From contig CAJXTB010000004.1 in NCBI GenBank assembly GCA_913061235.1, positions 124,001 through 188,000 on the forward strand: a stretch of 64,000 bases of DNA, written 5' to 3'. Under the pieces are notes generated by a model, which was not told where the DNA came from, searched no databases, and worked only from the letters and a program-made list of their open reading frames with translations. Positions 45,841-55,334 of this stretch are shown here, in pieces. Position numbers and translations under genes: made by a program. Positions within the stretch are counted from its first letter, which is position 1, and each line of letters starts with the position of its first letter. Origin of the DNA: an uncultured Pseudomonadota bacterium (GTDB taxonomy: Bacteria > Myxococcota_A > UBA796 > GCA-2862545).

Positions 45841-46563
45841 TGCTGTGCCGTCGGGTCGAACGTACCCGACGCGTGGCCATGACCCAGCGGATGGACTCAG
45901 GTTTTGCACAGCTTTGAGCGTGTCTTTGACCGCGCCAGATGCGAACCGGGTCGCGGGGCCGGCCGGGAGCGACCCACCTGGGTCGGTCCAGACGTAGTAT
46001 TCAACGAGGGTTTTCCCGCTTGGCAGCGAGATTAGCAGCCACGAGCCTGTTGTCCAGTCCACGGGAATGCCTCCCTCTGCGGTGGTGGCGAGGGCACTTG
46101 GCACCGGCTCACCCGTCGCATCGGTCCACACCTGCTCCCATGCTCGCCCATTTGTTGCGGTGTACAGCGGGCCGTTGTGGGACACATCCGACATCCACCA
46201 GCGGTCGCTGATGATGGGGAGAGGTAGGTATTCGAAGACCCGTCGTGGCGCGCTACGCGCTGTTCCCTGGACGACTTGCGCGGTGGAGACAGGCAGATGT
46301 TCACCAAGGGCGCTCTCGTCATTGACGACCATCCACACCGTCTCAATAGGCGCGTCGACCACTGCGACTCCCCACGCTTTCGCTGCTGCGATGCCGTCAA
46401 CCCGAGAGATCTGGGCGACGCGCTCGCCAGCCAGGGCATCTTCGTAGGCGGACTGAGGGACGATTGGCGCGCCGTCGGCCATTCGCGCGTCACGATGGGC
46501 CATGACCTCGGTGATGGTGGACAGATCAGACGCAGACGCGAACAAGGTGATGAGAATAAGCAT
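45835..46563 (-). CDS. START/SRPBCC-fold protein with signal peptide
   Basis: The 242-residue product has a short signal (MLILITLFASASD). Residues about 60-220 look like a START/SRPBCC helix-grip domain: VAVVDAPIETVWMVVNDESAL, VFEYLPLPIISDRWWMSDV, GSWLLISLPSGKTLVEYYVWTDPGG and a final long helix. These proteins bind lipids or hydrophobic ligands; a periplasmic lipid carrier or cyclase is inferred. ATG 46563 follows GGAGTG. Two direct repeats lie 47-84 bases upstream. The tail overlaps the cyclase-like gene by 6 bases. Confidence 0.75.
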   Translation of the reverse strand: MLILITLFASASDLSTITEVMAHRDARMADGAPIVPQSAYEDALAGERVAQISRVDGIAAAKAWGVAVVDAPIETVWMVVNDESALGEHLPVSTAQVVQGTARSAPRRVFEYLPLPIISDRWWMSDVSHNGPLYTATNGRAWEQVWTDATGEPVPSALATTAEGGIPVDWTTGSWLLISLPSGKTLVEYYVWTDPGGSLPAGPATRFASGAVKDTLKAVQNLSPSAGSWPRVGYVRPDGTAL

Positions 46564-46609
46564 GACGACACTCCAGTGGTGAGTTCATGCTGCGGTCGCG
46601 TTGTTGCCG

Positions 46610-46647
46610 CCGTTACGCCCGATGTCAGTCCGTTACGCCCGATGTCA
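46610..46647. promoter_or_regulatory. Two perfect 18-base direct repeats, 20-base period
   Basis: CCGTTACGCCCGATGTCA occurs at 46610-46627 and again at 46630-46647. On the minus strand the repeats precede the START-like gene by 47 bases and follow the ABC permease stop by 5 bases. Spacing of about two helical turns fits cooperative regulator binding. The copies could instead be a simple duplication. Confidence 0.5.
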
Positions 46648-46652
46648 CCGCG

Positions 46653-48224
46653 CTAGGCCGCAAGCCAGGCCCAGACCGCGAGGGTCGCTAGCCAGCGCGC
46701 GGCTAGGCTCGGTAGGACCGACCCCTTCGACAGGTACGTGAGCCCGCCGAAGAGCCCGGCGAGCATGGCGCCGTACAGCGGCTCCAGCGGCGTAATGACC
46801 AGGACAAAGGCGACGGCTGCGACGAGGGGGCCACCCAGACGTTGTAGCCATCCTCGAAACACGAGCTCTTGCGCAGTCACTGCGAGCAAGGCCGCGGCGA
46901 GTCCTGCGGCGGTGGGCTGAACTGCAGCGTGTAGGCGTCCCTGAGCCGATGTCAGTAGGTCGGGTAGGCCCCCGAGCGACAAGCCCGGAATGTGCATGGC
47001 CACAACGAGCACCACTGCGCTGACGACAGCCAACGCCCAAGACCACAGCGGTGCCCGCTTGATGCCCATAGACGGCAGCGGGTCTGAGACGCGCCCCATG
47101 CGTAGACCACTCATGGCCAGCAATGCGAGGGCTGCAGCGACAATGCCCGGTGTGGTCGGCAGGCGGTCTGTAAGGCCCTGATTTCCGGCGGCGCCCCACA
47201 GGAGTGGAGCAGTGATGGGCATCCACCAGCACAGAGCGGCGACCAGCGTCACTCCGGCGGATTCGCGCAGGCGTTGAATCCAAGAGTGTGCGGGTCGAGC
47301 GGGTTGCTCAAGGTCCGACGCTGTCCGCCACAACAGCAGCGCACAGAACAGCATTGTGGACAGGGTGGAGACGACTGCAGCGGTCGCACCCGGCCATGTG
47401 GAGCCGCTGGCGAGCAGGGCTCCTCCAACGGGCAATGCGGCGGCAGCGATAGGGGAGATGTCCGCAAAGTACCAGGACACTAGGCCTGTAATGGTGAGCA
47501 GCGCAGGCAATACACGCAGGCTGACTGCCGCACCACTCACAACATCGCTGGTGTGGCGCACCAAGTACAGGCCGGTCGCCACTGTTCCCGCCGCGACCAT
47601 GGGGAGCGGTAGTAGCCACCATCCAATGTCTGCTCGACCGGTCAAGATGGCGATGGTAGCGGCAAAGTAGGCGGCAATTGCCGCATAGCCGGACCACGCC
47701 AACCACTTGCCCACAATGAGCTCGCCGCGTGTGATGGCCGCTGCCAGCAACACCTGAAGGGTCTTTCGGCTGCGTTCGCCGCCAATCGACTCGCTGATGC
47801 CGCCTGTGAGTACGGAGGCGGAGATGAGGGCAAGAAGAGCGGTTCGTCCTGGAATCGGGAATGTTGGCGTTGTCCGTACGATGGTGAGTGCGGGGGAGTC
47901 ACCGTCCAACGCGCGTCTCACCTGTGGCGGAATGCTCGGCCCCATGACCACGCGACTGTCACCATCTCTATCGAAGACCAAGTGACCGTAGTCAGTGCTG
48001 GCCCGGACCACGCCGTCGAGAGCCAAGACCTCGTCCGGCACGTCGCCAATGACCACGATGCTCTGGGGTTCAAAGGGTTGTGTGGGAGGGGTGATGGGGA
48101 TGGACGCAGCCGGGATCAACAGCAGGGCTGTGATTGCGTTGAGCGTGAGTCCACGGCGTCCCTGGATGGTCTGGGCAACGTCGCGGCGGGCAATGGCTAT
48201 GATTCGGCTTGGGCGAAGGCGCAT
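46653..48224 (-). CDS. ABC-2 permease fused to CPBP-protease-like domain
   Basis: The 523-residue product combines an ABC-2 type permease (about 1-330, with a periplasmic loop and about six membrane segments) and a C-terminal CPBP (CAAX-type) intramembrane-protease-like domain (about 340-523). The core motif, normally EExxFRG, is QELVFRGWL, and the usual later histidine motifs are not clear, so proteolysis is doubtful. ATG 48224 shares its A with the TGA of the upstream permease gene (TGATG). It belongs to a three-gene export operon of the NatAB type; the substrate is unknown. Confidence 0.82.
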   Translation of the reverse strand: MRLRPSRIIAIARRDVAQTIQGRRGLTLNAITALLLIPAASIPITPPTQPFEPQSIVVIGDVPDEVLALDGVVRASTDYGHLVFDRDGDSRVVMGPSIPPQVRRALDGDSPALTIVRTTPTFPIPGRTALLALISASVLTGGISESIGGERSRKTLQVLLAAAITRGELIVGKWLAWSGYAAIAAYFAATIAILTGRADIGWWLLPLPMVAAGTVATGLYLVRHTSDVVSGAAVSLRVLPALLTITGLVSWYFADISPIAAAALPVGGALLASGSTWPGATAAVVSTLSTMLFCALLLWRTASDLEQPARPAHSWIQRLRESAGVTLVAALCWWMPITAPLLWGAAGNQGLTDRLPTTPGIVAAALALLAMSGLRMGRVSDPLPSMGIKRAPLWSWALAVVSAVVLVVAMHIPGLSLGGLPDLLTSAQGRLHAAVQPTAAGLAAALLAVTAQELVFRGWLQRLGGPLVAAVAFVLVITPLEPLYGAMLAGLFGGLTYLSKGSVLPSLAARWLATLAVWAWLAA

Positions 48225-49195
48225 CAGACGGCCGCCGAGCGACGGGTGAAGACCACGAGGGCCGCGAACGCGAGCACCACGGTTCCGGCGAGTGCTTGCC
48301 ATCCGGAAGATTCACCTGCAACCAGCGAGGCCATCGGAACCCACTGACCGAGGGCTGGCACCGCTGCGCCTAGTGCAAAGCAGCCGGTTGCGAGGGACAT
48401 TCCCAGAGCCAAGGCGCCGGTAAAGCCGCTCTGAATTCCGGACCGACCAATGGCGAGCAGGCCAATGCAGGTGGCTCCCGTGGCACAAGCGATGGCGTGA
48501 CGGACCATGGATGCGGGGTCGTCCAGCCCAAGAATCGCGGCACACAAGGCTACGCCTAGGCACAGAAAAGCCGCGAGAATGCTCGAACCTGCCAGAATTC
48601 GGACCACTCCGTGGACCCAGCGGGACACGCCGAGAGACAGCTCGACCTCAAAGGTGAAGTCGTCGCGGTCGCGTGCCACCATGCCTGCGCCAAACACCAC
48701 GCCATACAAGGAGAACAGAACGCCGAGCAGCACCACGATGTTTCGTCCCATGGCTGTCGCAGCAGAGAGATCCGGCTTTGGCACTTGGGTATTGGGCCGC
48801 CACGGGGCGTTGATGCGTTCACGGATGAGGGCTTCAACCACCAGGGTCTGTGGCCCTCCGCCTCGCAGCCACAAGGTCTCACCGTCCGTCGCGGCCCAGG
48901 CCTCGTTGTCGTCCACCGCTGCCTGGGGAGTCTCGGTGATCAGAGGACGGAACTCGTTTTCTTCGAGCTCGGCAATGAGCGCTGCTGTGGCCAATTCCGG
49001 GGTCAAGGCGACCACGGGGGTGAAGCGAATGTAGGCAACGACGCCGATGGTCAGAACTAAGGTGCCGATGACGAGGCCAATCGGGAAGGTCAGCGAGCGA
49101 ACCACGATGCCTTCGCGCGACAAGCGACGGAACAGAGCCGTTGTGAGCAGAACCACCGCGCGCAAGTCCCGGCCGAGCTGACCGAGGGACGTCAC
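48224..49195 (-). CDS. ABC-2 type transporter permease
   Basis: The 323-residue protein has a first transmembrane segment (about 35-57), a periplasmic domain (about 60-160), and five further segments (to about 315), the NatB-like layout. GTG 49195 overlaps the ATPase stop (GTGA), and its TGA overlaps the next permease. The two permeases would form a heterodimer driven by the upstream ATPase. The substrate is not determinable; sodium or drug export is known for relatives. Confidence 0.85.
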   Translation of the reverse strand: MTSLGQLGRDLRAVVLLTTALFRRLSREGIVVRSLTFPIGLVIGTLVLTIGVVAYIRFTPVVALTPELATAALIAELEENEFRPLITETPQAAVDDNEAWAATDGETLWLRGGGPQTLVVEALIRERINAPWRPNTQVPKPDLSAATAMGRNIVVLLGVLFSLYGVVFGAGMVARDRDDFTFEVELSLGVSRWVHGVVRILAGSSILAAFLCLGVALCAAILGLDDPASMVRHAIACATGATCIGLLAIGRSGIQSGFTGALALGMSLATGCFALGAAVPALGQWVPMASLVAGESSGWQALAGTVVLAFAALVVFTRRSAAV

Positions 49196-49920
49196 GAACC
49201 GCCCACGAGGGCCATGAATGCGTCGTCCAAGTTGTCGGCGCCGGAGATCTCACGGATGGCGTTGATATCGCCCTCTGCAACCATCTTTCCCTTGGCCATC
49301 ATGCCGATTCGGTCGACCACACGCTCAACCTCGCCCATGATGTGAGACGATAAGATGACCGCGCGTCCTGCGGCTGCTTGCTCGCGAATGAGGGCTAAGA
49401 CCTCGCGGCGGCCAGGCACGTCAAGGCCGTCCGTGGGTTCGTCCAACAACAACACACTCGGGTTGTGCACGAGGGCGCGGGCCAAGACAACGCGGCGCTT
49501 CATGCCCGTAGACAGCTCACCACATGGGGTGTCGGCGAATGAGCTGGCGCCTAGGCGTTCGAGCAGCTCGTCCGCGCGCTTCTTTCCGTTCGGGGTGCCC
49601 TGAACACCGGCGAAGAGGCGCACGACTTCACGGGCGCTGAGCTTCTCGGGAAGACCCGACTCAGCCGCCACGTACGCGAGCTTCTGGCGTGCGCCGAGGG
49701 GGTCTTTCATGCGATTGACGCCGTCGACTGTCACGGAGCCTTCGTTGGCGTCTGTGAGAGTGGCGATGATGCGCAGAGTTGTGGTCTTGCCCGCACCATT
49801 GGGGCCGAGCAGACCGTAGACCTCGCCCGCTTTGACCGTGAAGGACACGCCGTCAACGGCGTTGAACGTTCCGCGAGAGCGGTCGTTGAAGGACTTGCGG
49901 AGGCCGTGGACGGTAAGCAC
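49192..49920 (-). CDS. ABC transporter ATP-binding protein
   Basis: The 242-residue protein has all motifs: GPNGAGKTTTLRI (Walker A), Q-loop area VAAESGL, signature LSTGMKRRVVLARAL (LSTGM variant), LLLDEPTDGLD (Walker B/D-loop) and SSHIMGEVE (H-loop). GTG 49920 is the best start by homology; no strong ribosome site is visible. It is first in the export operon with the two permeases and is divergent from the sulfatase gene. Confidence 0.93.
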   Translation of the reverse strand: MLTVHGLRKSFNDRSRGTFNAVDGVSFTVKAGEVYGLLGPNGAGKTTTLRIIATLTDANEGSVTVDGVNRMKDPLGARQKLAYVAAESGLPEKLSAREVVRLFAGVQGTPNGKKRADELLERLGASSFADTPCGELSTGMKRRVVLARALVHNPSVLLLDEPTDGLDVPGRREVLALIREQAAAGRAVILSSHIMGEVERVVDRIGMMAKGKMVAEGDINAIREISGADNLDDAFMALVGGS

Positions 49921-50010
49921 GACGGTAGCGTACGGCACGTCAGAGGCCGCGTCTACAGGCTGGCACGCCTTCGATCCGTCGCTTAACTCCGCCCTCCGAA
50001 GGAGTTCGCC

Positions 50011-52164
50011 ATGCATATCGGTCGCAACCTGACGAGTGGTGCCCTTGGCGGCCTGATTCGAGGCGCTGAGCTTGGTCTAATAGAGGCTGTGTTTCACCTG
50101 GCCACGAGCGGCGCGCCTGACCTGTGGTCGCCGGTCTACGGAATCGTGCTGTACAGCGCTATTGGGCTTCCGTTCGGACTTGCCGCAGGGGTGGGCATCA
50201 GCGTCATTGAGCGGTTGTTCCACAACACCAAGTGGAAGATCGACGAGTTCTTGCCGTTCGTAGCCGGTGAGGTCCTGGCTACGATTCCAATGCTGGGATT
50301 CATGCTCTACTACTTGGGCAACAAGCTGGTGTACGCCGAACAAGGCGTGCCGCTGACTGGATTGGTCGGTATTCTGGGGCTTCTTGGAGTCCTCGCCGTC
50401 GCGAATCTTGTGCTCGGGCGCAAGTTGATCAAGGGCAAGGGCAAGATTCTGCTCAAGCCTGCTGGCACCCTGTTGTTGCTGGGTACCGCAACCTTCGTTG
50501 CCCTGGTGCTGGCCTTGCTTCCACTCAGTGCCAACCCACGCAACAACTTCGCTGCCGAGCGTCCGGTCCCTCAAGCGCTGGAAGATGCGCCCAACGTCCT
50601 GTTCATCATGGTGGACACCCTGCGTGCCGACCACTTGCGTGCCGGCTTGACGCCGAACTTAGACGCGATGGCCGCCGATGGTGTGGTGTTCGAGCAGGCG
50701 TTTGCTCAGGCGTCGTGGACGCGGTCATCGGGTGCGTCGTTGTGGACCAGTCGCCTACCGAGCAGCCACAATGCCGACACCAAGGCCTCGCGTCTATCGG
50801 AAGATGCGGTGCTGTGGTCCGAGACCCTTCAGGATGCTGGCGTGACCACAGGAGCGTTGATCAACAACATCAACCTCACCGAGTCCTTCGGATTCAACCA
50901 AGGCTTCGACACGTTCCTGTACGAGTCCCCTGACTACAGCTTTGGCGGCACCGAGTCGGTGTTTGCGCTGACCTTCTACAAGGTTGTTCACAAGGTCGCT
51001 GAGAAGGTGTTTGGCGGCAACAAAGCGGTCACTAGCTACTACCAGCCAGCTCCCGTTGTCCTGGCCGATGCCCAGGCATTCATCCAGGCAAACAACGACA
51101 GTCGCTGGGCTCTGTATGTGCACTTGATGGAGCCACACGACCCGTACTTTGAGCATCCGGCTCTGCAAGACCCGGAAGCCGCCGAGTTCAATGGCGTGGG
51201 CTTTGCGCGCGCCGAGGTCGAGCACCCAGACCCGGCAGATGCCGACTACCTACGTGAAGTCTACGCAGACGAAGTGCGCTGGCTCGACCGTGAAGTGGCG
51301 CCGTTCCTAGAGTGGATGAAGACGGAAGGCCTGTACGACGACACCGTGATTGTGCTGACAGCGGACCACGGCGAGGAGTTCTACGAGCATGGCGGCTGGT
51401 GGCACGGAACCACGTTGTACGATGAGCAGCTTCATGTGCCGTTGGTTGTGAAACCTGCTGGAAATGCCCTCGCAGGCACGGTTGTGCCGTGGCAGGTTCG
51501 CAATATCGACGTAGCACCGACACTAGCGGCGGCGATGGGCATTGCGCCAGACGCGGCGTGGGCCGGTGAAGACCTCATGCCCCCAGTCGTGGATTGGGTA
51601 GCACAGCTGCAAGCTGCCTTGGACGAGGCCGCCGTTGACGAGGCCGCCGTTGACGAGGCCGCCGTTGACGAGGTTCCTGTCGACGAGGTTGCCGTTGACG
51701 CAGTTCCCGTCGACGAGGGTGGCGTTGACGAGGTTCCTGTGGACGAAGCTCCTGTCGATGAGCCGATTGTGGTCGTCGACCCGACCTTGGACCCTTGCTA
51801 CGTCTGGCCACAGAGCCGCATCGTCATTGCCGAAGAAGACTTTGAGGGCAATGTCCTCGGAGCGATTCGGACCGGTGGCTTTAAGCTCATTCGTGCCAAT
51901 GACGGCAACCCGCGTGGACTGGCCCAGGAAGAGGTCTTCCACGTGGCCACCGACCCAGGCGAGACAGAGAATCTTGTGGGCACGGGTGGTCAGATCTGTG
52001 GCCGGTACATGGACAGCGCGTCCGAGGACCTCGGAGCGGAGCTTGGCGCTATCATCGTTGACGCTGTGACGTCCGGCGTGTCGGGTGGGGAGGCCACCAT
52101 GACGCTGGCCGAGTGCCAAGCACTCATGGCGCTCGGCTACATCGACAACTGCGACGGATTGTAG
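50011..52164 (+). CDS. Membrane-anchored sulfatase-family hydrolase
   Basis: The 717-residue product starts at ATG 50011 behind GGAG. About five membrane segments (to about 175) precede an alkaline-phosphatase-fold domain: NVLFIMVDTLRADHL (metal Asp), ASWTRSSGASLWTS (Thr/Ser nucleophile region instead of the CxPxR sulfatase motif), VHLMEPHDPYFEH and VLTADHGEEFYEHGGWWHG (Asp/His metal ligands). The lack of CxPxR suggests a phosphoglycerol-transferase-like or Thr-type enzyme acting on envelope lipids or glycans. A run of VDEAP-type repeats interrupts the domain before the last subdomain (FHVATDPGETENL). Confidence 0.85.
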   Translation: MHIGRNLTSGALGGLIRGAELGLIEAVFHLATSGAPDLWSPVYGIVLYSAIGLPFGLAAGVGISVIERLFHNTKWKIDEFLPFVAGEVLATIPMLGFMLYYLGNKLVYAEQGVPLTGLVGILGLLGVLAVANLVLGRKLIKGKGKILLKPAGTLLLLGTATFVALVLALLPLSANPRNNFAAERPVPQALEDAPNVLFIMVDTLRADHLRAGLTPNLDAMAADGVVFEQAFAQASWTRSSGASLWTSRLPSSHNADTKASRLSEDAVLWSETLQDAGVTTGALINNINLTESFGFNQGFDTFLYESPDYSFGGTESVFALTFYKVVHKVAEKVFGGNKAVTSYYQPAPVVLADAQAFIQANNDSRWALYVHLMEPHDPYFEHPALQDPEAAEFNGVGFARAEVEHPDPADADYLREVYADEVRWLDREVAPFLEWMKTEGLYDDTVIVLTADHGEEFYEHGGWWHGTTLYDEQLHVPLVVKPAGNALAGTVVPWQVRNIDVAPTLAAAMGIAPDAAWAGEDLMPPVVDWVAQLQAALDEAAVDEAAVDEAAVDEVPVDEVAVDAVPVDEGGVDEVPVDEAPVDEPIVVVDPTLDPCYVWPQSRIVIAEEDFEGNVLGAIRTGGFKLIRANDGNPRGLAQEEVFHVATDPGETENLVGTGGQICGRYMDSASEDLGAELGAIIVDAVTSGVSGGEATMTLAECQALMALGYIDNCDGL
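51622..51762 (+). repeat. 15-base tandem repeat encoding VDEAA/VDEVP
   Basis: About nine 15-base units encode acidic pentapeptides (DEAAV, DEVPV) inside the sulfatase gene. The first three units are nearly identical. The insertion lies between conserved domain segments and is probably a surface loop. Confidence 0.88.
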
Positions 52165-52183
52165 CCGCGACGCGGCGACGTCA

Positions 52184-53674
52184 TCAGAAGGTGCGGAAGT
52201 TCCAGTGAACCGTGTACATCTCGGCTTCGCGTCCGAGCACTGACCAACTCCACTCGTCAATGGCTTGCTGCACCATCTCGCGGGTGCCCAAGTAGCACGA
52301 ACCGATCTCTGCACCCGTGATGCGGGTGGTCTCGGCGGTGAAGGTCGAGACGCACTCGATGCCGCGTTCTTGAACGAGCTCTTCCCACTTGAGCAGCTTG
52401 TTCAGCCGAAGAGTGTTGACCACCGTTGGAATGACGTAGCACTGGTCTTGATCACTGGTCTCAATGCGCACGTTGCCGTTGCTAGGCACATCGATCCACA
52501 TCTCGCAGTGGTCCAGGTCAGAGGGGCGCTCACGTGTGCTGTTGGACAGCTCAATCGTTGCATTGCCTTGGCCGAATCCAACGCCGTTGCGTTTGGCGAA
52601 GGGAACGAGCACCACGACCTCACTGGGGGTGGGGTTGTCGCCGCAGGTAGGGGCCTTGTAGGTCCACTGGGAGGCGGCAGCGGCGGCTCTGGGACCGTAC
52701 GCGCCGGAGCACAGCACAGCATCGATGCGTGTCGGTGTGGCGCTCTCGTCCAGATGCACCCGCAGGCGACAGTACGCTGCGAGCTCGGACTGGTCCAAGG
52801 TCCAGCGGGCCGGCATGGCCGGAATTTCAGTGCGCCGAGTGAGGAAGCCAGGCGCGTCTGGCGCTTCACAGGCATCGCGGATGTAGCGGCCCTCTTGTGA
52901 CGAGCGGTCTAGCGGCGTGCTCTCGTCGTCCCGCAGGCGGAATCGCACGTCGTAGGACACGGCCTCGTCGCTGGTGTGACTCCATGCCGCACGTTCCACG
53001 AAGCTCACGAGGGGCAGGCGGGACGGACCGGTACAGCCATCGAACTCAACATTATTGGCCAGGCCATTGCGAGCCTCGAACGTTGCCCGACAGCGAAGAC
53101 CCGCAATCTCAGCACGCCAAAAGCGCTCTGGGTTCCATCCGGAGCCACCCAGAGAGACACCACAGCTTGGGTCGCTCGAGCGGACGTTCTCAAGGCTGCC
53201 GTCAGGTAGGAGGGTGGCGGCCATCAAGCAGCCCTCGGTGCCTGCTGGCGGCACGAAGATCTCGCCAGTGACGGGCTCTTGGGTCGGAATCAGCCACGTC
53301 TGGGAGTCGGTCTCGAAGGTGGTATCGAAAGACAATGGGTCGTCGACCGGGCAGTTGGTTCGCTCGAAGCGCCACTTGTCTAGAGTAGGACGAATCTCGG
53401 TGGTCACGTCCTCGGGGCACTCGAGCGCCTCGACATCTGCGACGCGTCCGTTCTCGTCCACTGTCATGCGCACACTACAGCCGGTGCTACCTGCGGGTAG
53501 AGCCGTGGCAATCTTTGGAATTACCTCCCGGGTGACTCTAAGCCCACAGTTCGTCGCGTCGATGACTTGGTCGGTGTCTAGGTCCAGATCGAACTCTTCA
53601 TCGAAGCCGACCGAGCCAGCGTCTCCCTGGGTAGGGTCTTGAGCAAAGGCGGCAAAGACAAGGACAGACCACAT
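52184..53674 (-). CDS. Secreted multi-unit TonB-C-like protein (copy 1)
   Basis: The 496-residue product starts at ATG 53674 behind GGAG and has a short signal (MWSVLVFAAFA). It contains about four Cys-containing units resembling the TonB C-terminal fold. The clearest is CSVRMTVDENGRVADVEALE followed by a helix and strand ending DKWRFER (about 55-110). Others begin GCLMAATLLPDGSLENV, AAYCRLRVHLDESATPTRIDAV and HCEMWIDVPSNGNVRIE. There is no TonB-type membrane anchor or Pro-rich linker. I infer a soluble periplasmic or surface protein. It is followed by a paralog upstream at 53785-55248. Confidence 0.75.
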   Translation of the reverse strand: MWSVLVFAAFAQDPTQGDAGSVGFDEEFDLDLDTDQVIDATNCGLRVTREVIPKIATALPAGSTGCSVRMTVDENGRVADVEALECPEDVTTEIRPTLDKWRFERTNCPVDDPLSFDTTFETDSQTWLIPTQEPVTGEIFVPPAGTEGCLMAATLLPDGSLENVRSSDPSCGVSLGGSGWNPERFWRAEIAGLRCRATFEARNGLANNVEFDGCTGPSRLPLVSFVERAAWSHTSDEAVSYDVRFRLRDDESTPLDRSSQEGRYIRDACEAPDAPGFLTRRTEIPAMPARWTLDQSELAAYCRLRVHLDESATPTRIDAVLCSGAYGPRAAAAASQWTYKAPTCGDNPTPSEVVVLVPFAKRNGVGFGQGNATIELSNSTRERPSDLDHCEMWIDVPSNGNVRIETSDQDQCYVIPTVVNTLRLNKLLKWEELVQERGIECVSTFTAETTRITGAEIGSCYLGTREMVQQAIDEWSWSVLGREAEMYTVHWNFRTF

Positions 53675-53784
53675 GCAGACAGCTCCGAACGATGAGACGA
53701 GGGCGTGCGCCTCAGCCCCAAGTGGGGTGCGCCGGGCATTTGCTAACAGTCTGTACGGATGAGGCCCGCACCAATCAGCGGCGC

Positions 53785-55248
53785 TCAGTCGAGGCGGAAG
53801 CGCCAATGCACGGTGTAGGTCTCTTTCTCACGACCCAACACCGACCAGCTCCAGTCACGGATTGCTTCTTGGACTAGCTCGCGGGTGCCCATGTAGCAGG
53901 CTCCGATATCGGCGTTCCCGGTGCGCACGGTCTCCGCTGTGAAGGTGCTGTCGCAGCGGATGTTCCACTCTTCGGTGAGGTCGGCCCACTTGATGAGTTG
54001 TCGCCTTGGAATGGATGGCACGCTGGTTGGCGTGACGTAGCATTGGTCGCGGTCACTGGTCGTGATGCGCACCTTGCCGTTGCTTGGCACATCAATCCAC
54101 ATCTCGCAGTGCTCAAGCTGGGAGGGTTGAGTCAGCATACCGCCAACCAAGTCTACGACTTGGGTACCTCTGCCAAAGACGTTGACAACGCCGTCCCGCG
54201 TGCGCTTGGCGAAGGGGACGAGGACGACGACTTCGCTGGGAATAGGCTCGTCATTGCAGGTGGGAGACTGGTAGTTCCATTGCGAGGCAGCGGATGCAGC
54301 ACGGGGACCGTAGACACCGGAGCACAGCACAGCGTCGATGCGTCGAGGCTCTCCGGTCTCGGTCAGGTGGATACGTAGTCGACAGTACGCAGCGAGCTCG
54401 GACTGGTCGAGAGACCACCGTGCGGGCATGGCCGGGATTTGGGTACGACGTGTCAGGGAACCCGGAGATTGCGGGTTTTCACAGGTGTCGCGAATGTACC
54501 GGGCTTCTTGAGAGGCGCGCTCTAGGGGTGCGCTGCCGTCGTCACGCATGCGAAAACGCACGTCATACGGCACGGCCTCGTCGCTCTGTTGACTCCACGC
54601 AGCCCGCTCCACAAAGCTGACCAAGGCCAAGCGCGACGGCCCCCCGCATCCCTCAAAGACCACGTTGTTTGCGTGTCCGTTTCGGGCATCAAAGGTGGCT
54701 CTACAGCGTAGGCCTTCGATTTCCGCCTTCCAGAAGCGTTCGGGATTCCAGCCTGATCCGCCCAAAGAAACGGCGCAGCTCTCGTCGCTGGCACGAATGT
54801 GCTCTAGCCGTCCGTCTGGAAGCAGTGTGGCGGCCATCAGGCAGCCCTCGGTTCCGGGGGGCGGCACAAAGACCTCGACAGGCACGGGCTCTGTTGGCGG
54901 AATCAGCCAGGTCTGGGAGTCGGTCTCGAAGGTGGTGTCGAACGACAAGGGGTCATCGACTGGGCAGTCGGTACGCTCGAAGCGCCAGCGGTCGAGGGTG
55001 GGGCGAATATCGGTGACGACGTCTTCTGGGCAGTTCAGTGGTTCCACGTTGGCTACGCGTCCGCGCTCGTCGACCGTCATACGGACCTCGCAGCCGAGGG
55101 AGCCCGCAGGAAGCGCTGTCTCGATGGTTGGCAGCACCTCACGGGTGACTCTCAGACCGCAGTTCGACGCGTCCAACACCTCGGTGTCAGTGTCCACATC
55201 GGAGTCGGGGTCTTGTGCGAAAGCCGAGAGAGCGAGAACAAGCCACAT
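53785..55248 (-). CDS. Secreted multi-unit TonB-C-like protein (copy 2)
   Basis: The 487-residue product is a close paralog of the downstream gene, with the same Cys pattern and blocks (DPLSFDTTFETDSQTWLIP, CLMAATLLPDG, SLGGSGWNPERFW, AMPARW). ATG 55248 follows GGAG. The signal is MWLVLALSAFA, followed by a short Asp/Thr stretch. Differences concentrate in a loop with GVVNVFGRGTQVVDLVGG. The two genes are 110 bases apart and each has its own ribosome site, so duplication is followed by divergence. Function is unknown. Confidence 0.75.
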   Translation of the reverse strand: MWLVLALSAFAQDPDSDVDTDTEVLDASNCGLRVTREVLPTIETALPAGSLGCEVRMTVDERGRVANVEPLNCPEDVVTDIRPTLDRWRFERTDCPVDDPLSFDTTFETDSQTWLIPPTEPVPVEVFVPPPGTEGCLMAATLLPDGRLEHIRASDESCAVSLGGSGWNPERFWKAEIEGLRCRATFDARNGHANNVVFEGCGGPSRLALVSFVERAAWSQQSDEAVPYDVRFRMRDDGSAPLERASQEARYIRDTCENPQSPGSLTRRTQIPAMPARWSLDQSELAAYCRLRIHLTETGEPRRIDAVLCSGVYGPRAASAASQWNYQSPTCNDEPIPSEVVVLVPFAKRTRDGVVNVFGRGTQVVDLVGGMLTQPSQLEHCEMWIDVPSNGKVRITTSDRDQCYVTPTSVPSIPRRQLIKWADLTEEWNIRCDSTFTAETVRTGNADIGACYMGTRELVQEAIRDWSWSVLGREKETYTVHWRFRLD

Positions 55249-55334
55249 AGAAGAGCTCCGAAGGAAGGGGACGCAGGGGGCCGTGAACACCTAGACCCGC
55301 GACTGCCCCTGTGTGTGTCATCTGCCGAGGTTGT

